DNA of 64,000 bases from Dentipellis sp. KUC8613 (GCA_002286715.1 NSJX01000026.1:248001-312000); one strand, 5' to 3'; positions 23,324-35,100 are shown, numbered from the stretch's first letter. The notes: generated by a model not told the origin, from the sequence alone. Numbers and translations are program-made.

Positions 23324-24193
23324 GGTGCAAGCGGGCTTTGTGCATGTGGTGCGGCGCAGTCTCCGCGAGCACTCCGGTAATGAATGGTTCGGGTCCTTCT
23401 CATGCGCGCGTCATTTCAACAATGATTAGCATCCAGATTGCCTTTGTAGTTTTAGGATAGCAGGATGACGTATGGCACTGTATTTGTCTTGGCCTCTGAC
23501 TGCGGCGAGGAATTCGAGAATATCGGAGGGCGCTTTCTGCTGCTAAACGCCTTCGTCAATTACGGCGACAAGTCGATTGATCAAGTCAAAAACTTACCAC
23601 CTCGAACTTCAACCAACATCACGTCCAGCAGTAGGACCTACAAGGGCTATGCACCTACCAACGAGCATCTTTCTCGCTCTTGCAGGAACAGGGGGTTGGG
23701 TTGTTATATCGATACCCACGCCCCTCCGTGCTTCCACCGGATCTTGTAGTTCCTTGTTGTCCAATTGATAGTGATGCGTATGTGGTTTGACCGTCTGTAT
23801 ACCATTCAAACGCCATCTTCTATTGTGACTGATAATCGCAGTCACGGTCCTCGGCTTCAGTAAGGAGGCCTCTTCCTCATTGTTGGTATTTATATGTGGG
23901 ACTTTGGATAATCTAGGCCGCGGCGTCAGATATGACCAGGGCGTCCTGCGTGGAAGAGAACCCTTCTTAGTATCATCGGCGGCCGAAGCCATATCATGTG
24001 TGAAAGTCAAGGGACTCAAGGCTACCATACCATGGTCCGACGGCGTTCTTCCAATATTCCGACTTATTTATGGCTTGTCTATGCGTAGATTCATGTCCGC
24101 TGCTCTGAGTCAGTGTAGCCTATATAACCAGGTACTGATGAGTCCTCGTACCCAACCATCTCCCATACCTTGTCTCAGCCTTGACATCGAAAC
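23324..24193. other. Intergenic, duplicated flank
   Basis: The stretch at about 23411-23490 (starting TCATTTCAACAATG and including TAGTTTTAG and ATGACGTATGGC) is similar to 25437-25520 downstream of copy 2, showing that flanking DNA was duplicated with the gene. The remainder holds no gene that I can support. Confidence 0.6.
24121..24140 (+). promoter_or_regulatory. TATA / CAGGTACTG promoter block of copy 2
   Basis: TATATAACCAGGTACTGATG lies about 65 nt before the ATG at 24194, matching the blocks of copies 1 and 3. Confidence 0.65.
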
Positions 24194-25351
24194 ATGTCCG
24201 AAAGCACCGTTGACGTGTGTGTGGGAGACGTGCCGCCCTTGGACGCGAGTCTCTACAAGCTGGGGGATGAAGAGACCGTGTTCTACAAGGCGACCACAGG
24301 GATAACTTCCGATGAAGAACTGAAGAAACATATTTTAGATGTTCAGGCAAAGGCGTATGCTGTACGTACCACCCTCTACACTCCCTGGAGGCAATTGCAC
24401 TGACGTTGCTGACTCCTACGTGTAGGTTCGCCCGTATCCGTGCATCCTCCGCTTCGCATTTCTTGGGTGCGTCTGCATCCTACAGCGTTGTCTTGAATCA
24501 TCTGAAGGAGTTACCTTCGCAGTATCGGAATCACGAAAAACAAAGCAGCATACCAGCAGCTGCTCAAGCTGGGCAAGGAGCGGCCTGATGCGCTGCTCCT
24601 CGACGTAGGATGTTGCTGTGGGTCATTTGTTGCTAGTCCAGTTTGAACCGGAGCGCCGGGCCCGGGTGCCGGGCGCGTACTGACAGCACATCGCTTTGCA
24701 GTCGGCAATGATGTCCGCAAAGCTATATTCGATGGTTTTCCTATGGAGAATGTTGTCACCAGCGACTTGAACGGAGGTACGCAGGGCCTGCAATGCGGAG
24801 AATGTGAAACAGTTTTTAACCAGCCCGTTTTAGAACTCTGGGAGCTCGGGCATGCGCTGTTCAAGACGACTCCGGATAAATTCACTGTGCCCTTCGTCAG
24901 AGGGGATATCTTCGACCCGGCACACCTCGCGCTCGTCACGCCACCCCTCGCGACATCTTCGACGCCCCCCACCCCGCGGCCGGACATCTACACGCTCACA
25001 TCGCTGAACCCGCTGCGCGGTCACGTCTCCGCGATCTATGCGAGCTCGTTCTTCCACCTGTTCACGGAGACGCAGCAGCTCGAGCTCGCGCGCAAGCTCG
25101 CTGGGCTGCTGGATCCCCGGCCCGGGTCGATGATCTTCGGTATGCACGCCGGGGACAAAACGAAGGGCGTCGCCATCGGTCCGCAAGACGTACCGAATAG
25201 GGAGTGGAAAATGTTTTGGCATTCACCGGAGAGCTGGACGGAGATGTGGGACGGCGAGGTGTTCCCGAAGGGGTCGGTGAAGGTCCAGACATACTTGACG
25301 CCCATTGCAGAGAACTGGATGTTCTTGCATTGGTCGGTCACGCGAGTGTAG
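24194..25351 (+). CDS. SAM-dependent methyltransferase, array copy 2
   Basis: Exons 24194-24361, 24426-24466, 24523-24617, 24702-24776 and 24834-25351 give 298 aa. Exons 1-4 have exactly the same lengths as copy 1 (168, 41, 95, 75 nt), and the ATG lies exactly 2,000 nt after that of copy 1. Visible motifs are LYKLGDEETVFYKATTGI, VRPYPCI, motif I DVGCCFGNDVRKAIFDG, NVVTSDLN, ELWELGHALFKTT and WHSPESWTEMWDGEVF. It is the nearest relative of copy 1 by eye. No stop, frameshift or lost motif is seen, so it should be functional. Confidence 0.9.
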
Positions 25352-26348
25352 ACTCGTGCGATAGCCTGAGTGGCGTGGGTGCAGCGACTTCCATGACCAT
25401 TCAGTATGTTGGCTGGGATTCCTCTGACGTGCGTGTCATTTCAACAATGGCTACCTCTCAAACTGCCTCTGTACTTTTAGGGCCTCAGATGATATGTGGC
25501 GTACGGCATTGTATTCGTGTTTTCTTATCCTATGCAGATACCACAAGAACCGCGGTGATCGGGCTCTGACTTCCCCACGGAAGCTCAGTTTGGAGATGCA
25601 TCTTCCTGCTAGGACGACAGGTGAGTCGACTGATGGAGTTTTGTAGGCATCCTGGGCTTCTTGGGTCGCGGTCTTCATCACACGGCATGCGAACGACTGC
25701 GCCGTAAAAAACCGAGTAAAGGCAACACAGATCCCAAAATATCTGTGGGCGCTAGTCCATTCAAGTTCGCGTGTCGCGAGGTGCAAGCATACTATCTTCT
25801 TTCGTTCAGGTTCTCGTATGTTCATCCCTTGAGCCGAAAACAAGCGTCAAGAGCGAATATGCTTACGACGATATGGAGCCCAAGAAGTTCGGAAGGTACA
25901 CTATGTGAGTTCCGCATAGCCCTGAACTAAACCATTTCTCAGCGGTTTCGTGATAGATTCGCTCGTAAACCGAAGACGATGGTTTATCAGCGTTGTGCAT
26001 CTCATTTATCATCTTCGCATCGCCCGTACGGCGTAGTCTGCCGTCGTGCTTCGTGAACTAAACATTCAACTTCAGGCTGTATTTCAGCGTTTATCGCCTT
26101 CACGTGAGGCTACCCATCATCCACTATGATAGGAACGTACGTCAAACGTACGTCTCTCCAGTATCTTTGGATTACGGAACTCAGGTTCCGCCGGAGGTCT
26201 TCTGTCAATATCGAAACCTCCACGCGGTCTGGCGCAGATCGTTCCTCCTCTCTTAGTCCGTGTTCCAAACTGTATATATATCCAGGTACCACGGCCGTTC
26301 AAACACAACAAATCTCTTCGTACTCCTTCTCAGCTCTGAGCCTTCGAC
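25352..26348. other. Intergenic, duplicated flank
   Basis: Begins with the flank shared with copy 1. A piece near 25573-25600 (CGGAAGCTCAGTTTGGAG) recurs near 27730-27752 downstream of copy 3 (CGGAAGCTTTATTTGGAG). The remainder has no gene I can support. Confidence 0.6.
26271..26290 (+). promoter_or_regulatory. TATA / CAGGTACC promoter block of copy 3
   Basis: TGTATATATATCCAGGTACC lies about 66 nt before the ATG at 26349, the third instance of this arrangement. Confidence 0.65.
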
Positions 26349-27528
26349 ATGTCTTCTGACGGCGTTGACCCATTTGCGGGCGACGTGGAGCCTCTCAACA
26401 ACAACTTGTACAAGCTAGGCGACGAAGAGAAGGCGTTCTTCAAGGCAACGACAGGCATTTCTGAAGATGACCAGCTGAAGAGACATATCCTGTCCGCCCA
26501 GGCGAAAGCCTACGCCGTGCGTTTCGTCTCGCATTTTTCTATCTTCCCATCATCACTCGCACCCGACACTAGCGCTAACTCCACGAATAGATCCGTCCGT
26601 ATCCTTGCATCCACCGCTTCGCATTCCTCGGGTACGATCACCTGCCCGCAGCAGCACATTTCTCCAGCTGAACTAGCTTACCATCCTAGCATCGGGATCA
26701 CGAAGAATAAGGCCGCGTACCAGCACTTGCTCAAATTGGGCACAGAGCGCCCTGACGCGCTGTTCCTGGATGTGGGGTGCTGCTGTGAGTCATGCGTCAT
26801 TCGCAGCCCAGCACGGAGCGCTGAGCGTTCGCTGACGCTGATAACGATCTCCAGTCGGGAACGACGTCCGTCGCGCGATCTTCGATGGCTATCCGATGCA
26901 GAATGTAGTCACCACCGACCTGCATGGGGGTAAGCGTCCGTTATCGCGCCCTACGATAGCCTGAGACATATATACTGACTAGTCCGGATTAGAATTCTGG
27001 CAGCTCGGACATACGCTCTTCAATACCACGTCGGAGAACTTCACCGTGCCCTTCGTCGCGGGCGACATCTTCGACCCCGCACACCTAGCGGCCGTGCCGC
27101 CCCTCGGGGCGTCGCAGGCCCCGCCCTCGCCGCGGCCCGACCTCCACACGCTGACGTCGCTCAACCCGCTGCACGGGCACGTCTCCGCGATCTTCGCGAG
27201 CTCGTTCTTCCACCTTTTCTCGGAGGCCGAGCAGCTCGCGCTGGCGAAGAAGCTCGCCGGGCTCCTGTCCCCGCGGTCGGGGTCGATGATCTTCGGCATG
27301 CACGTTGGGTACCCGACCAAGGCGACGCACAAGGGTCCCCCAGGCGTGCCGAATAAGGAGTACGTGCTGTTCACGCACTCGCCGGAGAGCTGGGCGGAGA
27401 TGTGGGATGGCGAGGTGTTCCCGAAGGGCGCGGTGAAGGTTGAGGCGTACCTGGCGCCGGCCGAGTTTACGTGGTCGGACGTTGGGCCTACGTGGGAGTT
27501 CTTGAGGTGGACGGTGACGCGAGTGTAG
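26349..27528 (+). CDS. SAM-dependent methyltransferase, array copy 3
   Basis: Exons 26349-26516, 26591-26631, 26690-26784, 26855-26929 and 26993-27528 give 304 aa, again with exons 1-4 of 168, 41, 95 and 75 nt. Motif I is DVGCCFGNDVRRAIFDG, followed by NVVTTDLH and EFWQLGHTLF. The last exon is 18-21 nt longer than in copies 1-2 because of a Trp/Pro-containing addition before the C-terminal RWTVTRV. The promoter block and downstream pieces are shared with copies 1-2, placing the three as the youngest group. All motifs are intact. Confidence 0.9.
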
Positions 27529-27949
27529 AGTCGTGCTTCGGCGAGCATCCCGATATTGAGTCGGACGCATTCGTTCGCAAGATGTGTAAACAGCAGTCAG
27601 TGTTTGCTTTGCATCTGTACTTTTAGAATGTATGACACAGCCTATGATAGCAAGCGCACGGGGGTTAGTGGGTCATCGTCGTGCAGGACCAGGTAGGCGA
27701 CAGGGGCAGTGGTTGGTCTCACTGCGCCGCGGAAGCTTTATTTGGAGTCGCAGCTAGCAACTGCGATGAGTCGGACGTTCGGACGTCCTCGCTATCCCTG
27801 CTCCACGAGTTTCAGTGCCGCCGGCTACGAAGGCGGCTGCGGCGTATGAAATGTGAGACTTCAACGTCAGCGAAGACCGTTTCCGCGGTCGGAACCACTT
27901 GAGGTCTACAAAAAAAGGGCGGTGTGTCTGCAGCGAAACTGCAAGCACC
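27529..27949. other. Intergenic between copies 3 and 4
   Basis: Contains the shared CTGTACTTTTAGAATG and CGGAAGCTTTATTTGGAG pieces from the duplicated flank. The CAGGTAC promoter block is absent before copy 4. Confidence 0.55.
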
Positions 27950-29099
27950 ATGCCCTCCAACAGTCATTCTACCATGTCTGAGGAATCGCCGCCGCCGCCG
28001 TTGGATGAGAGCCTGTATCATTTGAGCCCCGACGAGAAGGCGTTCTTCCAGAAGACCACGGGCATCCACGATGACGAGGAGCTTAAGAGACATATTCTGG
28101 ATGTTCAGAAGAAGGCATACGCCGTGAGTTTTATTCCCTTTCTGCTAGCGATGACTATCCTCACCGATCCACGGCTGGCAGATTTTTCCGTATCCCTGCA
28201 TCCGGATATTGTCATTCCTGAGGTATGGGTTCGTGCAAAACTTAGGTTCCTGTATTGACGACCTATAAAGGCTTACTGTGACAGAGTTGGACGGTTACAA
28301 GCAGCTTCTGAAGCTGGGCCGCGAGCGTCCCGATGCCATCTTACTCGACATGGCTTGTTTCTGTAAGTGTTGTCGAGACGTCCGTGAGCACTACCTAACT
28401 ACGATAACCTGTAGTCGGCCACGTTTTCAGAAAGGCAATCGTCGACGGTTTTCCTGTTCAAAATGTAGTCGGCTCTGACCTTCATTCGCGTACGTCGTAC
28501 CTCACCCCATACCGCCAAAGGCATATGGGTTGAACTCACCCACCTCTGCAGAATTCATGGACCTCGGCCACGAGCTCTTCCGAACCACGCCCGAGACCCT
28601 GCCCATCACCTTCATCCCCGGCGACATCTTCGACCCCGCGCACCTCGACGCCGTCCCTCCCTTCACCGTGACCCACCCGCCAACCCAACCCCGACCCAAC
28701 CTGCCCTCGCACGCACTCACCTCGCTCAACCCACTGCGCGGGCACGTCTCCGCAATCCACGCGTCCGCGTTCTTCCACCTCTTCACCGCGGACCAGCAGC
28801 GTGCGATCGCGCACAAGGTCGCTGCGCTGCTCGCGCCGCAGCCGGGGTCGGTGATCTTCGGGGACCACATGGGCCTGCGCGCGCCCGGGTTCTTCGTCAA
28901 CGACGAGGCGCCCGGGTGGCGGATATTCTGCCACTCGCCCGAGAGCTGGGCGCAGTTGTGGGACGGGGAGGTGTTCGAGAAGGGCACGGTGAGGGTGCAG
29001 GTGGATCTGGGCCCGTTGCCGTTTGTGGTGAGCGATGGCGCTGGGGGGCTGAGGAAGACGGAGTTCACGTTTTTGAGGTGGAGTGTTACGAGATTGTAA
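27950..29099 (+). CDS. SAM-dependent methyltransferase-like protein, array copy 4 (motif I altered)
   Basis: Exons 27950-28123, 28182-28222, 28271-28362, 28415-28489 and 28552-29099. Two in-frame ATGs (27950 and 27974) give 309 or 301 aa; the second fits family length better. The frame is intact from start to stop. Family landmarks are LYHLSPDEKAFFQKTTGI, FPYPCI, NVVGSDLH, FMDLGHELFRTT and CHSPESWAQLWDGEVF. Motif I, DVGCCFGNDARK in copies 1 and 6, reads DMACFFGHVFRK here, so the first Gly of the loop, a Cys and the Asn-Asp pair are changed. Exon 3 is 92 nt, one codon shorter than in copies 1-3 and shared with copies 5 and 6. It may bind SAM poorly or have another role. Confidence 0.86.
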
Positions 29100-29708
29100 C
29101 GGATGCTAGATGCTACGGTTTTGTGAAGTGCTTTGTCTGAACTCACCTAGAAAGTGTGGATGCTGAGGCTGAGTTTCTCGTCGGCGACCTGTCCGAACGA
29201 TGACATTGATACTGCGTATCCGTAGGCCTCTAAGTTAAGCACTGTTCGCCCAATAACGCTCCGATCATCCAATTATACACCAGCGGATACGAACACAACT
29301 TACCATTTAAATTTGTGGGCCATGCGAGGTAATGTGGACATGGAGGGATCCCGAGAGACGAACTGTCCATTTTTGGTCCCGGTTAAGGGGCTAGCAACCG
29401 CTAATCAGATAAGATGCCGAGCGGCCGGTGAACAGGGGCCGGCCGTGATTGGCCCGCCGCGCCTCCGAGTCCGAGCCGCCATCCGCTCACCCGGGCGCTT
29501 CTTTTGTCCAGCTTCAAACCACGGTTGCCGCCTCCAGCAGCGCACCGTTCCCAGACAAACTACGGAAGCAGCTGCGACATGCGGAATCAACACGATATCA
29601 ATAATCCAGCGGGGCCTCATAAGGTGGGCGCGCCCGAGTCGGGCGAGCAAGCTGCGTATCCTTCGAAGGAGCCCCCCCTCTCGCACCGCCAAGTAAGTTA
29701 CGCCAAAG
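29100..29708. other. Intergenic between copies 4 and 5
   Basis: No gene seen. GC-rich from 29420 on, with no TATA/CAGGTAC block before copy 5. Confidence 0.55.
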
Positions 29709-30845
29709 ATGGACGGGAAAGCACCGCAGCCGCTGGATGAGAAGCTGTACTGCTTGACTCCGGAAGAGAAGGAGTTCCTCGTGAAGACGACGGGTATTAG
29801 TGATGACGAGGAGCTCAAGGCGCATGTTTTGGCCGTGCAGAAGAAGGCTTATACGGTGGGTTTATCTCTCGCATTCGAGATTACATCGTGCTCACGATGG
29901 TGTCTGATTAATTCCAGTCCTTCCCCTACCCTTGCATTCGCCTCTTTACGTATCTGAGGTGAGGCGGGTTTATCGGCGTTTAGGCATGGTCTTATGATCC
30001 TTTTCATATAGGCTTACGGTCACGGAGCTGGAGGGCTATCATAAATTACTGAAGCTCGCTCACGACCGTCCGGGAGCTATCTTCGTCGACATTGCGTGCG
30101 GTTGTAAGTTGGAATGATTTTATTCGTCACTTCGCTTTGCTGAGGATGATGACGATCGCCTTGTAGTAACTAATGTCACGAGGAAGGCGGTCCTTGACGG
30201 CGTTCCCGTGCAGAATGTCGTCGCCTCTGACCTCAATCCCCGTAAGTAGCATTCTTTCATTTAGTGTTCTCCTCTTACCAAGCCGTTCACCGCGCCGACC
30301 CTGCAGAGTTCTGGGAAATTGGCCACGAGCTATTCAGAACCACCCAATCGACATTCCCCGTCCCCTTCATCGCCGGGGACATGCTCAACGACAACCACCT
30401 CGCTGAAGTGCCCCCCTTCACGCACGCCCCGGCCTCACCACGCCCCGACCTCCAGAGTCTCACCTCTCTGAACCCACTGCGCGGGCACGCCTCCGCGATC
30501 CACGCCGCGTCCTTCTTCCACCTCTTCTCCGAGGAGCAGCAGGTCGCGCTCGCGCGCAAGTTCGCGGGGCTGCTGTCGCCCGCGCGCGGCTCGGTCATCT
30601 TCGGGGACCAGATCGGGATGCCGGAGAAGGGCTGGTTCGAGGACGGCATCTCGGGCTCGGGGTGGAAGCTGTTCTCGCACTCGCCCGCGAGCTGGACGGC
30701 GCTGTGGGACGGGACGGTGTTTCCGGCGGGCACGGTCGAGGTGCGCGCGGTGCTCGCGGAGGTGCCGGTGCGGGAGCGCGTGAGGATGGATGGCGTCAAG
30801 GAGAAGAGGTTTCCGATTTTGCAGTGGTGTGTTACGAGGCTGTGA
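29709..30845 (+). CDS. SAM-dependent methyltransferase-like protein, array copy 5 (motif I strongly altered)
   Basis: Exons 29709-29855, 29918-29958, 30012-30103, 30167-30241 and 30307-30845 give 297 aa. The leader is short, so the protein starts almost at PLDEKLYCLTPEEKEF. FPYPCI, NVVASDLN and FWEIGHELFRTT are kept, but motif I is DIACGLTNVTRK: the Gly after the acidic residue, the second Cys, Phe and the Gly-Asn-Asp part are all replaced. The last exon is normal, with LNPLRGHASAI and SHSPASWTALWDGTVF. It pairs with copy 4 in leader sequence (KTTGI.DDEELK) and in the 92-nt third exon. The open frame with no stops suggests it is kept by selection despite the altered site. Confidence 0.86.
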
Positions 30846-32670
30846 GGTGGGCTCGGGCGTTTGTGTACCTAATTACGACGTGCGCAATTTCGGGCTGGTC
30901 TGTTTTGGAAGTGACGGGTTGCTCGCGGCGTTTCGAGGTGCGTTGGGTACTCCGTTGGGACATCTCCCATTGCGGCCTTGGTTTCGGACCCGCTGGGCCA
31001 GGTGCGTGGATTATAAATTTTGCCCGTTGCAACCCGTACATTTATCAGGCCGCTGATATATTCGGGCTGGAATAGAGGCTTGAGCACAACAGCGTCTGTG
31101 GTCCATGGTCATCAAGAGTTGGACAAACCACCGGTACCGGTACCGGGCTATCATTTCGAGCAGGCCATAGTGCCCTGAAGCTGCTGACGATGCATCTCTT
31201 ACAGCTTGATTACGCAGTGTTGTCCTTTATGTTAGTGGTCATTCCATATCAGGAACAAGCTCTTCCTCTTCAGCAGGTACGCGCCACGCACAGTCATCGC
31301 CAGCTAGTCAGGACGCCTTTGCACATAGGCGCTACGTCATGTCAGCAATTGAAACGGCTACAAGTACTCCATAGGTCGCATGAAGAAGCCTTACAACCCT
31401 CGGGATCTGCACGCCCCCCGAGCCTCGAGGCCAACTGCATGGCAACGGACGCGTGTGGATCGTGCAGGGTCTTCTACTTCTGCTCTTGACAGGCGTACTG
31501 GAACCCGCGTCGAAGGCCCTGTCAGTACTAGTGTCGTCTGTCCTGTCCAGCCCTGTCAACTGCCACCCTCGACGTTATAATAACGCCACACAGGTATACA
31601 CGGCGCGCTTGTGCACGCAACTGGGTTGAATTTAAATTTCGTGCCATCTAGGCACCGGTGCATACAATGCTTGGGATCCCTGAAGGGCCTGCTCCACATT
31701 GATGGTTATCAGATAAGTATACCGGGAGCTGGCCCTCGAGGCTTGGGTGATTTGCATCGAGGCCGCGGGGACGATCAGACGTCTTGGTCCACGCCCCGGG
31801 AATATCAGATGAGCCTGGCTGGTCAGTGTCAGTGTCGCGGTGTGGACATACGTATCAGTCATCAGTTGACTTGTTGCGGTTTCGGAAGTACACAAACCGG
31901 CGGTCGCGAACCAAGACACTGCGTACCGGCTCGAGGAGGGCAAAGCGATTCCTCGAACCGCGCTCGGGTACATACGTGCGACAATCTCGACAGAAGGGCG
32001 ATGAGGGCGACGAGTACATGTACAGTCAGCGCCCCTGCCTGGTGGGCGTGCATAGACCCATCGGGGCACGCTAGAAGGACGCGGTGCTACAGCGTCCGGG
32101 CGGGGGTGAGTCACGGGACGCGGGACCAATGGCGGGCGCCACGTTGCGGGGTTTGTCTGATCGGGGCGACACTAGCACTCAATTCTCCTCCTTCCGCTCG
32201 CCGTCGCCGTCGCCGTCACCGTGCCTATGATAGCTGGGTCTCGCAATAAAAACGCGGCGTACGCCCAAATGCAATGGCCCGCCCGCCTTCCTCTCCGCAC
32301 CCCTCCTCGCACCCCGGACTGCCTCTCCTGTCAGGCTGATCGTCTGCGACTCCTGCGCTCGGCGTCAACAGCGGAACGCGGCCCCGACCCCCCAGCGCGA
32401 ACGAGCTAGCGGACTGCCAGTTTCGCGCGTGGGTGTGCTCCCGTCGCTGCATGGAACAGTCAGCTAAGCTTGGCGTGTCATCTTAGCACCGGAATCTGAC
32501 GACCTTATGAACCCGCCCCCGCCCCTCTGCGCGCCCCTGCTCCACCTGTCCCTCGCCGTTTCTGCTTCTGCTTGCCCGCACGTCAACGAGAGCCCTCACG
32601 CGCCCGTCAACGACCACGACCATCACTATAGCCTTGCACGCCATTCAGACCGACGCTAAACGCTATACCC
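30846..32670. other. Intergenic, 1.8 kb
   Basis: No supported gene. There is a perfect 16-bp palindrome at 31131-31146. A 165-codon minus ORF (32129-31632) lacks motifs and looks random. From 32520 on, the leader of the SNG1-like gene is CT-rich. Confidence 0.5.
31131..31146. repeat. Perfect 16-bp palindrome
   Basis: CCGGTACCGGTACCGG equals its own reverse complement and is also a tandem CCGGTA repeat. It could be a protein-binding site or chance. Confidence 0.6.
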
Positions 32671-34830
32671 ATGGACCAGGAGAAGCTGTCGGCGCACGCG
32701 CACCTCGAGCCGCCGGCGCCCCTAGGCCTCGCGCGCCCCGCCTCGCGCTCGGGCTCGCTCACGGCGCAGGTCACGCCCGTCTCGCGGCACGATGCAGAGC
32801 AGGGCGCGCCGTACGACGTCGAGAGCCCGCCGTTCTTCAGCGAGGGCGTCCTCTCGCGCGAGCCCGCGACGCGCCGCGCGCGCTCCCTCCACCTCAAGAT
32901 CCTCGCGCTCGCGTGCACGCTCATCGTGCTCTGCGTGCTGAGTGTCCTCTCGATATACTGGGGCTCGCTGTGGGCCCCGGGCGGCCATGTGCACAATCTG
33001 AATGGGTTCGTCGTGGATTTTGATGGGGGAGAGATTGGGGCGGCGGTCGTGCAGGCGGTGAGGGCCAGCACGGGCGCGCCGGCGCAGATGGCGTGGAGTG
33101 TCGTGGCGCCGGGTGCGTATCCGGGTGGGGAGGGGGATCTTGTGCGGGCTGTTGTGGATGAGCAGGCGTGGGTTATCATCGCGAGTATGTCTCTTCTTCT
33201 GTTTGAATGGAGTGAACGAGGCTTATGGTTATTCGTTGCTACGCTAGTCAATTCCGGCGCGTCGAATAGCCTGAATAATGCGGTGGCCTCGGCGGATGCG
33301 TCGTACAACGGGTCGCTTGCGGTGACGGTCTACGTCGAGGAGGCGCGCAACGAGAACGCGTAGTAAGTGGCGTCATTGCCTGCCCCCCATACTCCATTTA
33401 TCCATCATTTCGCATCTGCCAGTCGCACCGTCATCAGACCACTTGTGAGCCCCCATTCGCTTCCTTTATGTCATTGTGGGGATCATTCACACCGATGTCG
33501 ACCCTGCCAGGTTCAGGGTCTTATGCAAAATACATTTCAACGCTTCGATACACAATTTACTCGCGAACTCGTAGCGGCGAATGTCAATATCACAAATCTG
33601 GCTGCTACTGCACCGAATGTGCTTCTGCAGCCGGCATTTTATACGCTCTACAACACACGACCCTTTGATTTCCCTGTGTAAGCGCTCAGCTGATTTCCGC
33701 CTTATATTTGACACGGCGGTGGGCTCATTTTGCACTTTGGGATACAGGGCTGCCGCAGTCGACTTTGTCGGCCTGATATACCTGCTCATTTTGTCTGTAC
33801 GTACGCGCTTCCCTGTCATGTTTGACAGGACTGTCTAATCTGGTGATCCTCCTGATTTTCCGGTAGTTCATGTTTACGGTATGTTCTATTCAGATTGCGT
33901 GCGGATGAATTTATCCTGATAGAGGATGTGCAGATGTTCAACCAAAGTGGCCGTACGGAAGCGTCGCACTTGCAAGACCGCCTCGCGCTTGGCCCGCTGC
34001 TCGTGTACCGGGCAATTATACCTACCATCGCGTATTTCTTCATCTCCGTGCGTTTGACCCACTTGATCATCTCATTTATGGCTGACATCACGTACAGTGC
34101 TTCTACAGCCTGCTCAGCGTCGCGTTTCAGCTGCCTTTCGACCGCGTGTACGTAGCTGGTGCTACAATGTCCCAATCTGGTCATACTCACACCATTTACA
34201 GATATGGCCACGGGGGTTTCGTGATCTACTGGATGATGTCGTGGCTCGGGATGTGCGCACTGTACGCTTCTCTTCTCTTCTCTCCTCACCTCCGTCACCA
34301 TCATTCAACCTATCTTCTCCCGACACAGCGGCATGGCGGTAGAAGCGATGGTGACGATTCTCACCGTCCGCTTCATCGCGTTCTTCCTCATCATCTGGCT
34401 CATCGGTATGTCTTTCTCCTGGCCATTTTAGGAAATCCAATTGCTGAAATGGGGCTGGGGTCCGCAGCGAACGTGTCGGTGTGCTTCTTCCCGATTCCGC
34501 TCCTGCCCGGCGTGTTCAAATACGGCTACGCGACGCCCTTTTACAACGTGCAGCGCGCCGTGCGCACGATCGTCTTTGGCACCAAGAATCAACGTGCGTC
34601 GATCTTGCTTCCTTCCTTCGCTTCCGCTTCGGTGCTTCTCGGTAAATTGCACGTGCTAATTACTTTTCTTGGCAGTGGGCCTGAACTTCGGCGTGCAGCT
34701 CGCGTGGATCGCCGTCTCGCTCGTCACGATGGCGCTCTTCCAGGCGCTGCAGCGCCGCAGTGCGATTAGGGCGCGCAGGCGGGAGTGGGAGCGCAGCGCG
34801 GAGGGCGTGGAGGCTGCGAAGGAGGGATAG
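32671..34830 (+). CDS. SNG1-family (DUF3533) multi-pass membrane protein
   Basis: Twelve exons give 486 aa: 32671-33184, 33248-33362, 33423-33444, 33511-33677, 33748-33796, 33867-33878, 33934-34047, 34098-34147, 34202-34261, 34329-34405, 34468-34593 and 34676-34830. Order: a disordered N-terminus, one helix (LALACTLIVLCVLSVLSIYW), a large extracytoplasmic region with LNGFVVDFDGGEIG, QAWVIIAINSGAS and PLVQGLMQNTFQ, then about five helices including FVGLIYLLILSFMF, AIIPTIAYFFIS, YWMMSWLGMCAL and a last one before RRSAIRARRREWER. This is the layout of yeast Sng1, linked to nitrosoguanidine resistance and plasma-membrane lipid asymmetry. Exon 6 is only 12 nt and lies inside a helix. The gene sits inside the methyltransferase array, without sequence relation to it. 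Confidence 0.88.
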
Positions 34831-35100
34831 AGGCGCTGTTGGGATGCTTCATGAGGAATAACGATTCTTTACGTGTACACGAGTCTACTTTACGCGCACA
34901 TTTGGACTATCCGTAGACGTGTATACTACTTATATATTGGGCATACCGCGTGACACACATACATATATACATTCATACATACCTTCCTATAATGGGTCAC
35001 TACGCTTTGTACTCCTACATCGTGGTCAGAACCTAAACCTATCCAATCGTGTTTACAATCAACCACTCCTACACCTACATCCACCAACCCAACCCACCCC
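34831..35100. other. Convergent 3' region
   Basis: AT-rich gap holding the 3' ends of the SNG1-like gene and inverted methyltransferase copy 6. No gene. Confidence 0.6.

Noticed and set aside
27681..27902. ORF between copies 3 and 4 as a partial extra methyltransferase
   Set aside because: It shares only flank DNA with the array, with none of the family motifs.
31632..32129. 165-codon minus ORF
   Set aside because: Composition is like random GC-rich frames, with no motif or promoter.
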